12,118 bases of DNA from contig JWZX01000916.1 of NCBI GenBank assembly GCA_001275005.1, positions 1 through 12,118 on the forward strand, written 5' to 3'. The first letter of the stretch is position 1; the number at the start of each line of letters is the position of its first letter. Position numbers and translations under genes: made by a program. Shown here one piece after another: positions 5,858 to 12,118 of this stretch. This DNA comes from Chrysochromulina tobinii. Taxonomy: Eukaryota > Haptophyta > Prymnesiales > Chrysochromulinaceae. Below the pieces are notes generated by a model, which was given only the letters and a program-made list of their open reading frames with translations, ran no database searches and was not told where the DNA came from.

Positions 5858-7759
5858 ATGATGCGCCTCATGTTCGGTAAGCCCAGGAAAAATCCCACAC
5901 ATGCGCTCGAGCCGGGCGAACTGTGTATGGCGCTGCCGGTAGAAGATGAGCGCCGCGTCGGTGAGGGCTCAAAGTACTTCCTCGCCACAGTCGTCGACTT
6001 CAAGAAGCGGATGGTCATCTTCTTTGACGACGGCTCCGAGTCTGAGGTGGAGGTGGCTGCCCTCTCGGAGGCGACCCGCGACGATCGCGAAGCCGCCAAG
6101 GCCGTGTACGGCTCCACGCTCTCCGAGTGCAAGACGCTTCTGGCCAACGACCCGGAGGAGATCATTTCCGCGGCGATCGCGAAGGTGAAGGCGCAGATGG
6201 GCGGTACACTAGGAGATGATGGCATGATCTCGTACACGCAGGCAGCCGGCGAGGAGATGATGGAGGGCCAACTGTTCCTCGAGGCGCTCCTACAAAACTT
6301 TGGCGCCATCGCGAAGCAGAGCCCGGCCATCGACTGGATGCGCTCGCACTGGCAGGAGGTGTGTGCGGAGCATGACATGGACAGCTCGGGGACCATCTCT
6401 GATGCGGAGGCGGCGTCCATCTGGGCGCAGATGGCCATGACAATCAGCGAATTCGTCGCCGCCAAGTTGGACGTACTCGGCGCGCCAGCGCGCCTTTACC
6501 GTGGTGACCTGTGCCTCGCGTCGCAGACGAAGCAGCCCCTATCAGCTCTTCCCGCCGGCGCCGGCGGCGACCTTGGGGTCTGGGTCAGCTCCCTCGGCAG
6601 CGACCCAGGACCGAGCCTCGCGACGTACATGAGCAGTACCCAGGTAGTGTTCCTCGACGGCGACGGCAAAGTCGAGAATGCCGTTGGGATCGCGCCCGCG
6701 TCTGCAGCGGCCAAGGAAAAGGCCATCTTGCGCTACACGATGGCGGTCGCGCAGTTGAAGGCGATCGCTCGCCGCCCTTCGAAGCAGCTGGTTCGCGAGG
6801 CGATCGATAAGGTGCGCGCGGCCATGGGCGGCACCCTCGGCAAGGACGCGGCCATCAGCTATACCCAAGAGGCTGGGGACGAGGCGCGCGAGGGTCAGCT
6901 GCTCTGCGCAGCGCTCATGGAGAACATAGGGGCGCTCAAGACGCACAGCCGCGCGGCGGCGGCGGTGGCGGCCAACTGGCAAGTCGCATGCGCTCAGGCG
7001 GACGAGGACGGCTCGGGCACCATCACGCCCAAGGAGGCGGTCGCCATCTGGGACCGGATCCTTCTCGAAACGATGCGTGCCATGACGAGCAAGCTGGATA
7101 AGCTAGGCGTGTATCCACTGCCGCTACTCCTTGAAAAGGGCGACTTCTGCATGGTCCGATGCATTCCGAGCGAGGCGTCCGTTTCCGACCCCCAGCGCCT
7201 GTACCTCGCCACGTACGTGGACACGACGCACGCGATCTTCTTCGACGACGGCACAGACGAGGTGCGCGAGGTGTCGAGCGTTGGGCCGGCGACCGAGGCG
7301 GACAAGGACGTGTACGTCGTCAAGTACATGAAGGCTCTCGACCAGTGCACCCAGCTCGCGGGGTACGATGAGCAGGGCGTGGTCACGATGGCCATCGAAG
7401 ACGTCAAGAAGGAGTGTGGCGGCAAGCTTGGCCCCAATGGCGAAATCGACTATACCGAGTCCGCGGGCGACGAGGCGAAGGAGGGAAAGCTTCTCGTCGA
7501 GGCTCTGCTCTCCAACTTGGGCGCGCTCTGGGATGAAGCCCCCTCGCTCCGATACATGATGAGCCACTGGCGCGAGGTGTGCAAGGAACTCGACGTCGAT
7601 GGCAGCGGCACCATCTCGGAGGAAGAGGCTGTCCAGATTTGGGACAAGGTGCTCTCCGCCTTCAGGATGATGGTGCTCCGCAAGCTGCAGCTGCTCGGCG
7701 TCGTCGAGAGGATGGTGGCCAGGATCAACAACGTCGTGACGGGGCCGCTTGCTGCATGA
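5858..7759 (+). CDS. Triple-module Tudor-like/EF-hand protein
   Basis: The 633-residue protein begins at the first ATG of the frame (5858); ATGs at 5861 and 5870 are alternatives. It consists of three tandem modules of about 200 residues starting near residues 18, 214 and 426. Each begins with a strand-rich Tudor-like segment (PGELCMA...YFLATVVDF...VIFFDDGSES; GDLCLAS...LATYMSSTQVVFLDGDG; GDFCMV...LYLATYVDTTHAIFFDDG). A helical part follows with GG(T/K)LG...I(S/D)YT(Q/E)..AG(D/E)E, which looks like a degenerate EF-hand half. Each ends with a canonical calcium loop: DMDSSGTISDAE (173-184), DEDGSGTITPKE (382-393) and DVDGSGTISEEE (579-590). Positions 1, 3, 5, 6, 8 and 12 are all suitable, so three calcium sites are expected. 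Module 2 has a longer, divergent first segment. Inferred role: a calcium-responsive scaffold or reader. Ligands are unknown. A GGTAAG at 5875-5880 resembles a splice donor but splicing is not needed. Confidence 0.8.
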   Translation: MMRLMFGKPRKNPTHALEPGELCMALPVEDERRVGEGSKYFLATVVDFKKRMVIFFDDGSESEVEVAALSEATRDDREAAKAVYGSTLSECKTLLANDPEEIISAAIAKVKAQMGGTLGDDGMISYTQAAGEEMMEGQLFLEALLQNFGAIAKQSPAIDWMRSHWQEVCAEHDMDSSGTISDAEAASIWAQMAMTISEFVAAKLDVLGAPARLYRGDLCLASQTKQPLSALPAGAGGDLGVWVSSLGSDPGPSLATYMSSTQVVFLDGDGKVENAVGIAPASAAAKEKAILRYTMAVAQLKAIARRPSKQLVREAIDKVRAAMGGTLGKDAAISYTQEAGDEAREGQLLCAALMENIGALKTHSRAAAAVAANWQVACAQADEDGSGTITPKEAVAIWDRILLETMRAMTSKLDKLGVYPLPLLLEKGDFCMVRCIPSEASVSDPQRLYLATYVDTTHAIFFDDGTDEVREVSSVGPATEADKDVYVVKYMKALDQCTQLAGYDEQGVVTMAIEDVKKECGGKLGPNGEIDYTESAGDEAKEGKLLVEALLSNLGALWDEAPSLRYMMSHWREVCKELDVDGSGTISEEEAVQIWDKVLSAFRMMVLRKLQLLGVVERMVARINNVVTGPLAA

Positions 7760-8059
7760 GCGTGTGCCTCTTTATACGTAGGAATGCAAACTTTCGAAAA
7801 CGTTGTTGGTTACAGTCAGACTGCGTTCGTTTTGATTGAGTTTCGTCAGCCTCGTCAAAAGCGGTATGAATGTGTCCGTACATTGTTGTCATCAGAGGTT
7901 ATCCGAGGTCATCCGAGATCATCTGTGGGCGATATCAAGCTTGCGCGCCATCAAGCTTCCCATGTCCGAACATCAACGAGCAGAAAGTGTTGGTCTTCTA
8001 ACAGGTCGTGAAGTAGGCCTAGAAGGCTAGCTCTGAAACGTGCACGCCGCGTCCAAAGC
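7760..8059 (+). other. Intergenic region with decamer repeats
   Basis: The 300 bases between the EF-hand gene and the F-box gene contain the TCATCAGAGG-type decamer array (7889-7928) and a 9-bp direct repeat ATCAAGCTT (7934-7942 and 7950-7958). Small frames here have no recognisable product. The 3' UTR of one gene and the promoter of the next must both fit in this space. No convincing TATA box was seen close to the F-box gene. Confidence 0.5.
7889..7928 (-). repeat. Degenerate decamer array related to the intron minisatellite
   Basis: Four consecutive decamers are TCATCAGAGG, TTATCCGAGG, TCATCCGAGA and TCATCTGTGG. The first is the exact reverse complement of CCTCTGATGA, the subunit of the 1533-1720 minisatellite. 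Hence the minus-strand assignment relative to that array. These copies are more diverged than those in the intron. Confidence 0.8.
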
Positions 8060-8890
8060 ATGCCTTTGCCACTGCCTCTTCCTGTGCGTTCACTCTTGAC
8101 ATTTTCATGGGCTGACAACGCTTGGTCCGAGGTGAACGGGCTGAGCCAACTGCCTGTCGAGCTCCTGAGCCACATTCTTGATCATCTCTCGACGATCGAG
8201 TGCATGACTGCCAAGTGCGTGAGCCGCTCACTCTGCAGTGCAGGGCGCGGTGTGCTCCCACGTCGCTGGCCCGGTTTGAGTGTGGAAACCGGCTTCTTCA
8301 CGTTCGACGCTCTGCCTACGGCGCTCGTTCCCATCGGCTGCCACGGCGGCCGCATGCGCTTACATTCGGATGGCACACTTTCCGGTGTGTATTCTCACTT
8401 TCTGCTCGACCAACCCGTCAACCTCGCGGCGCTGGCGACCCCAGCCGCCAAATGCCAGCGCGGCCCATATTCCAAGATTCGTGGCACATGGACCGGCGAT
8501 GCGCTGAACATCGAGCTGCTCGACTATTGCGCAAGCCAAGATGGGCCGAGCCTCGCCTCCTTTGAGCTTCGCGTCAGTACGTCCGAGCTCACGCTGCAGG
8601 GACACATGCTATGCCTCGGGGGTCAATGGAGGCTGCATGTGCTCCCAGAACAGGGCGGCGATACAGATCACGTTGGCGACCTGCATCGGCTGAATCTCAA
8701 CTACTCACCTCCAAACCGACGACCGCCACAGGCGCAGCAACGAGGCAGGCGTACTCACCGCGAGCGTGCCGCACACATGGCCGAAGAAGAAGAGCACCCT
8801 TCCATCATACGTGATGTTCTGAGTCGGCCGCCACCGTTGCGCGATGGATGCGCTCGGAGCTGGTCAGCCTGTCCGTGCGGAGATGCATAG
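8060..8890 (+). CDS. F-box protein, FBXO9/Hrt3-like
   Basis: The 276-residue protein starts at the ATG at 8060. Residues about 28-65 match the F-box (LSQLPVELLSHILDHLSTIE followed by CMTAKCVSRSLC), which binds Skp1 in SCF ubiquitin ligases. Residues about 85-200 are strand-rich, with RMRLHSDGTLSGVYSH, a following Pro, then KIRGTWTGDALNIELL and a later ELTLQGHMLCLGGQWRL. This order of elements (R.R..DG.....P....GxW....) resembles the C-terminal domain of FBXO9/Hrt3 F-box proteins, though without the TPR repeats found upstream in FBXO9. The last ~60 residues are Arg/Pro-rich and lack predicted structure. The true C-terminus might differ if a 3' intron exists. F-box assignment is fairly secure; the FBXO9 link is tentative. 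The substrate is unknown. Confidence 0.75.
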   Translation: MPLPLPLPVRSLLTFSWADNAWSEVNGLSQLPVELLSHILDHLSTIECMTAKCVSRSLCSAGRGVLPRRWPGLSVETGFFTFDALPTALVPIGCHGGRMRLHSDGTLSGVYSHFLLDQPVNLAALATPAAKCQRGPYSKIRGTWTGDALNIELLDYCASQDGPSLASFELRVSTSELTLQGHMLCLGGQWRLHVLPEQGGDTDHVGDLHRLNLNYSPPNRRPPQAQQRGRRTHRERAAHMAEEEEHPSIIRDVLSRPPPLRDGCARSWSACPCGDA

Positions 8891-9610
8891 CGTTATTGTA
8901 GTCGACACCGAGACCCCTCACGTCAGACACCAAAAGTCCATCGGTCATCATTTCATGTGTGGTTATAATCCTGGGACTTGCGACTTCTCTGAAAAGGATA
9001 TTGGATTACGTACGGATTATGCTGACCCACGCTGGATCCAACCTTCCAAGAATGCACATTCCATGGGCATGGCACATTGACATTCATGATATTGCATTTA
9101 TTGCTGCCCTGCCGCTTGACCCCAACAGTTAAGCGGCCGTGAACTCAACGTGGGATGAGACTGTTGGCAGAGCTACCACAGGGGCCCAACCAGGGGGAAG
9201 GGGTATTGGGCATATGGGGTACCGTGCGGACGCATACCGGGAGATATGCTGCTCACGTTTCAGATTCAAGGGAATCTCGAAACTGTTTGATGCGCATCCC
9301 GATTTAATTCCAACGGAAGGCACGGACTGGGTGCATACACCTCGTTGGGGAGACCCTCGAACGATGGTCGCATTCTCGTCTGGCTCTCTGATGAGAGCGG
9401 AGTGGTCCCGCCCACCCACCGCGATGTAAGCCTGGTCTAGCTTTAGCAGGGACCGGGTTGTCGCGCTCACCAGGCTGCTTGTGTAGCTCTGATGAACAGC
9501 AATTCAAGTCAAACACGCGACCAAGTTTACGAGGCGGGGCGCCTGCCAGGGCGCGACTCATCTTCTCACCAACTTTCTCACCCCTTTTTGCCGCCGACGC
9601 CGTACGCCAA
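8891..9610 (+). other. 720-bp region without a convincing gene
   Basis: This lies between the F-box gene and the chromodomain gene and is visibly less GC-rich than the genes, especially 8930-9130. A short frame, ATG 9214 to stop 9427-9429 (71 codons), reads MGYRADAYREICCSRFRFKG onwards, and an antisense frame covers the same stretch. Neither shows a recognisable domain. The stretch 9430-9610 is presumably the 5' leader of the chromodomain gene; the chromodomain frame stays open there but has no ATG before 9611. No tRNA, TATA box or repeat was recognised. Confidence 0.5.
9214..9429 (+). CDS. Doubtful small ORF (71 residues), hypothetical
   Basis: The ORF runs from ATG 9214 to the stop at 9427-9429, and the frame is open further upstream without an ATG. 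The predicted peptide contains REICCSRFRFKGISKLFDAH and ends AEWSRPPTAM. No domain, signal peptide or repeat was recognised. Its codons are less GC-biased than those of the neighbouring genes. It may be chance, part of a leader, or a decayed fragment of something else. Confidence 0.15.
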   Translation: MGYRADAYREICCSRFRFKGISKLFDAHPDLIPTEGTDWVHTPRWGDPRTMVAFSSGSLMRAEWSRPPTAM

Positions 9611-10804
9611 ATGCCAAGCAAGAAGGCTGAAACATCCGAGCCCGAGGAATATTTGGTGGAGAAGCTCGTGGATATGAAGATGGAGGGCAAGAAAAAGCTC
9701 TTCCTCGTCAAATGGAAGGGCTTCTCTGCCAAGCACAACACGTGGGAGCCCGTCTCAAATCTAAAGGATTTTAAGGATGAGATGGCGGAGCTCGAACGCT
9801 CTAAGAAGGAGGAGGAGGAAGAGGAGGCGGAGGAGGAGGAGGAGGCGGTAGAGGAGGAGGAGGTCAAGAAAGAGGAGAAGCCAGCGGCAAAGAAGCGCGC
9901 CAAGGCAGAAGACGAGAAGAACGTGGCGGCGCCGCCCGAGCGCCGCGCGGCCAAGGAATCGCGCATGGCCATCTCGGAAGGGAGTGAAGCACGCGCGATG
10001 CCCAAGCGCGGCGGCCCATCGGCCGAGGAGGAGTCGCCGTCGAAGCGCGCCAAGGCGGCGGCATCTAATGAGAAGAAGCCCAGGCGGCCAGCGATGGACG
10101 TGGTGGCACTGGCGCAGCAGCTCAAGGCAGAGATCCAGAAGAAGCGGCGGCCGGGCAAGGAGCCTGGCGAGGAGAAACCGCCCAAGGAGAAGAAGCCACG
10201 TACCAAAAAGGCTTCGGCAGAGGTGGTCGAGGTGGATAAGATCCTCGCCGTGAAAGCAAACGTCAAGGGCGGTCTGCTCTACCAAATTCAGTGGATGGAC
10301 GGTACAAAGACATGGGAGCCTGAGGGCAACGTGATGGACGACGACCTGATCGACGACTTTGAGGCAGCGGAGCAGGCCAAGGCGTACAGCGACCACGATA
10401 TCCAGGTGGGCTCCGAGGTCGAGGTCAAGAACGTCACCGAGGGTTTCGAGAACTCGTGGACGGCAGCCAAGGTGACCAAGAAGGACAAGGGCGGCAAGTG
10501 GACGGTCGAGTTTACGGGCTTCGTGGACGAAGAAGGCGAGGCGGAGACCGAGAGCGGGGTCGAGCGCGAGCGCCTCCGCCTGGTGCCCGACGAGGTTGAG
10601 AAGGGATGGGTACCCATCGTGGGCGAGATGATCGAGGTGAACGAGGATGACTGCTGGTGGGAAGCGCGCGTCGTCGAGATTTCGGGCAAGAAGGCCAAGC
10701 TGCAGCTGCGCGTCTCCGACGAGTTCAAGACCTCCACCATCGGCGCCAAGAAGCTACGGCCCTGCGGTTGGCTGCATATGGCCGGAAAGCGCGCCAAATC
10801 GTGA
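9611..10804 (+). CDS. Chromodomain protein with two chromo and two Tudor/Agenet-like modules
   Basis: The 397-residue protein starts at the first in-frame ATG (9611, context CGCCAAATGC). Residues 12-62 form a canonical HP1-type chromodomain (EEYLVEKL...FLVKWKGFSAKHNTWEPVSNL). The aromatic cage Tyr14/Trp35/Phe38, which in HP1 binds methylated lysine, is complete. Residues ~66-200 are a highly charged Glu/Lys linker with NLS-like runs (PSKRAKA, KEKKPRTKK). Residues ~204-253 form a second chromodomain (VDKILAVKANVKGGLLYQIQ followed by WMDGTKTWEPEGNV). It keeps Trp228, but the two other cage positions are Val206 and Gly231, so methyl-lysine binding is doubtful. Residues ~264-328 (VGSEVEVKN...SWTAAKVTKK...WTVEFTGF) and ~336-390 (VGEMIEV...WWEARVVEISGKKAKLQLR...KKLRPCGWL) look like Tudor/Agenet modules. 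Inferred role: nuclear histone-methylation reader in silencing or chromatin organisation. Specificity cannot be read from the sequence. Confidence 0.85.
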   Translation: MPSKKAETSEPEEYLVEKLVDMKMEGKKKLFLVKWKGFSAKHNTWEPVSNLKDFKDEMAELERSKKEEEEEEAEEEEEAVEEEEVKKEEKPAAKKRAKAEDEKNVAAPPERRAAKESRMAISEGSEARAMPKRGGPSAEEESPSKRAKAAASNEKKPRRPAMDVVALAQQLKAEIQKKRRPGKEPGEEKPPKEKKPRTKKASAEVVEVDKILAVKANVKGGLLYQIQWMDGTKTWEPEGNVMDDDLIDDFEAAEQAKAYSDHDIQVGSEVEVKNVTEGFENSWTAAKVTKKDKGGKWTVEFTGFVDEEGEAETESGVERERLRLVPDEVEKGWVPIVGEMIEVNEDDCWWEARVVEISGKKAKLQLRVSDEFKTSTIGAKKLRPCGWLHMAGKRAKS

Positions 10805-11284
10805 GACGATGCACGGAGAGGCGCGCGCAGGCCCTCGCAGCCCGCGGTGCATACAACAAAGTGTGGTATGGCATGTGTGCCCAACGTGGCGGCCGGTGAT
10901 GTGCACCTGGTCATCTGGGCTCCTGAGTGTCATGCTCATGGGAGCGGTCTCGCATGGATATCTCGCTCGCGCGCGGCCGCGCGCACCACACGTGCGGGTC
11001 TGGGCGTGGCGAGATGGCGAGAGGGCCAGATGCCGAGATCAGATGTACACGCGAACCTGCTCTCGCTCGAGTGAGTCGTTTTATAAAGGTGCCCGCGCGT
11101 GAGGCGCCGTCAGAGTTTGACAGGACGCAAAAACTCTTTTTGACACCTAAAAGCGCCGTGCTGGCGACTTGCATGGCTTTAGCCCCCGTGCTTGGGGGTC
11201 CGGAGAGCGTGCGCGTTTTGTGTTTCACAGCAGCAGCAGCGTTGGCCACATGTCGCGCTTCCGCGCTGCTCTCCGATCCTCGTG
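10805..11284 (+). promoter_or_regulatory. Intergenic region with a TATA-like promoter of the last gene
   Basis: These 480 bases separate the chromodomain gene from the last ORF. TATAAA lies at 11082-11087 in CGTTTTATAAAGG, about 200 bases upstream of the chosen start. If it works at the usual ~30-base distance, transcription would begin near 11110-11120. The first ATG after that is at 11173, in a different frame from the main ORF, and its frame runs to 11451. It is therefore either an upstream ORF or a coding exon. Other frames here show no domain. Confidence 0.4.
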
Positions 11285-11965
11285 ATGAAAACGGCCGAGG
11301 GCGAGCGACTAAAGGCAGCGCTCAACGCCGTATTGCAGGTGGAGGATGCGTCGACACTGCTACTCGGCCTCGTGCTAGATGCGGAGGCGAGCGCTGCCGC
11401 GCGCCGCTGCGCCTTCGGCGCGCTGATGAGGCCTGCGGTGCTCGGTGCTGAGAGTGCCGAGGCGATCTTTGCGCTAGCTGCGCTCTGGAGCAACGGCGTC
11501 GACCCGCACGTTGCGAGCGCTGTCGCTGATCTCGGACTCAACTTGTATAACGAGGCGAGGGGATTGCCTCTGCAGGCGCTCATGCACCGCTGCGGCTGTG
11601 CGACGGCACCTCAGTTGGAAGCGATGCACAGCGCCAACCTCTGCACGGTGTCCGACCTCGTGCACTACTGCAGCGATGTCGATAGTTCGGGCGCTGGCGA
11701 TCTGGATGAGTCATGTAGCAGCCTGTGGATGGAGATGGAGGGCGCGCTATCGCTGCCCAAGCTGAGAGCACTCGTGCACGAGGCGCGCGCGCTGTGCGAC
11801 GTGACTGCGAAGCTGCATGGCGTCACGAGCGAGAGCGGGAATGCTCTCGGCTTGGCCAAAGAGGACTTGATCGTTAAAGAGGTGGCCGACGACGACGACG
11901 ACCTTGAGGGCATCGACTGCGAGGAGGAAGGGCCGGTTCCGGGGACTCGATCCGTTGGTTGTTAG
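11285..11965 (+). CDS. Hypothetical helical protein with acidic tail and an EF-hand-like loop
   Basis: The 226-residue protein starts at the first ATG of its frame (11285, MKTAEGERLKAALNAVL). The frame extends further up only to a TTG at 11192. Residues ~1-110 are Ala/Leu-rich and helical, reminiscent of ARM/HEAT-like packing (AEAIFALAALWSNGVDPHVA), without a match I can name. Residues 131-142 (DVDSSGAGDLDE) fit the EF-hand loop at positions 1, 3, 5, 6, 9 and 12. Position 8 is Gly instead of Ile/Leu/Val, so calcium binding is uncertain. A helical stretch (LPKLRALVHEARALCDVTAK) and an acidic tail (EVADDDDDLEGIDCEEEG) follow. The stop is TAG at 11963-11965, and TGTAA occurs at 12024-12028. An upstream exon in another frame (from ATG 11173) is possible. 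Function is unknown. Confidence 0.6.
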   Translation: MKTAEGERLKAALNAVLQVEDASTLLLGLVLDAEASAAARRCAFGALMRPAVLGAESAEAIFALAALWSNGVDPHVASAVADLGLNLYNEARGLPLQALMHRCGCATAPQLEAMHSANLCTVSDLVHYCSDVDSSGAGDLDESCSSLWMEMEGALSLPKLRALVHEARALCDVTAKLHGVTSESGNALGLAKEDLIVKEVADDDDDLEGIDCEEEGPVPGTRSVGC

Positions 11966-12118
11966 TTTACTGTCCTAAACACTGACAGGGGAGCTTTGTT
12001 CTGTGACAGTGCCTGTTTCCATGTGTAACATGTCGCAAGAGCGCCGTAACCGTTCCCTAAACCCCCTTGCTGAGAGGACTCGGGACAAGAGGACAAGCAC
12101 GAATGCGATAGCCACTCT
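11966..12118 (+). other. 3' flank of the last gene
   Basis: These 153 bases follow the last stop codon and contain no ORF of note. A TGTAA pentamer (12024-12028) matches the polyadenylation signal used by green algae. That signal is not established for this genome, and the neighbouring genes do not show it consistently, so it may be chance. Confidence 0.3.

Noticed and set aside
5875-5889. GGTAAGCCCAG near the start of the EF-hand gene as a splice donor
   Set aside because: The frame continues open through it into the first Tudor-like segment, so splicing is not required. It is noted only as a cryptic site.
8940-9010. TATAAT-like sequence and possible small RNA gene
   Set aside because: No tRNA B box, cloverleaf or snRNA hallmark could be identified, and a single AT-rich hexamer is not evidence.
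9304-10266. Reverse-strand 320-codon frame opposite the chromodomain gene
   Set aside because: It is Ser/Ala/Phe-rich antisense of the Glu/Lys linker. The forward frame has unmistakable chromodomains.
10647-11102. Forward frames running out of the 3' end of the chromodomain gene
   Set aside because: They are Arg/Ser/Pro-rich out-of-frame shadows that start inside the chromodomain protein gene.

Overview
The window looks like nuclear DNA from a GC-rich, gene-dense, intron-poor unicellular eukaryote, most likely a microalga of the haptophyte type or a similar GC-rich protist. The lineage is an inference. The signs are very GC-rich third codon positions, alanine-rich and low-complexity proteins, trinucleotide runs (GCC, CAG), one good GT-AG intron, no ribosome binding sites or operon structure, and eukaryotic families (F-box, chromodomain, EF-hand, Tudor/Agenet-like). 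No rRNA, tRNA, CRISPR or transposase was recognised.

Layout: (1) 3-3371 (+) is the 3' part of a long coiled-coil protein gene with UVR-like motifs. Its coding sequence is interrupted by one intron (1514-1732) filled with a 43-bp minisatellite. (2) 3784-4356 (-) is a small Rieske [2Fe-2S] protein, tail-to-tail with gene 1. (3) 4693-5664 (+) is a single-pass membrane protein with a 21-residue polyglutamine tract. It is divergent from the Rieske gene, with a 336-bp gap between the two start codons. (4) 5858-7759 (+) is a protein of three ~200-residue modules, each with a Tudor-like strand segment and one perfect or near-perfect EF-hand loop. (5) 8060-8890 (+) is an F-box protein whose C-terminal part resembles the FBXO9/Hrt3 type. 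(6) 9611-10804 (+) is a probable chromatin reader with a complete chromodomain, a second cage-poor chromodomain and two Tudor/Agenet-like modules. (7) 11285-11965 (+) is an unrecognised helical protein with an acidic tail, preceded by a TATAAA.

The genes do not form an obvious pathway. They look like independent nuclear transcription units with intergenic gaps of roughly 200-700 bp.

The most interesting structures are four. First, the intron is flanked by an 11-bp near-perfect direct repeat (AGGTRCGTCGC), which suggests intron gain by insertion or duplication at an AGGT site. Second, a decamer family (CCTCTGATGA / TCATCAGAGG) makes up that intron and recurs in opposite orientation at 7889-7928. 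Third, gene 4 has an unusual triple Tudor-like/EF-hand architecture. Fourth, gene 6 has an unusual chromo-chromo-Agenet-Agenet architecture. All domain calls come from reading motifs by eye, without database searches.
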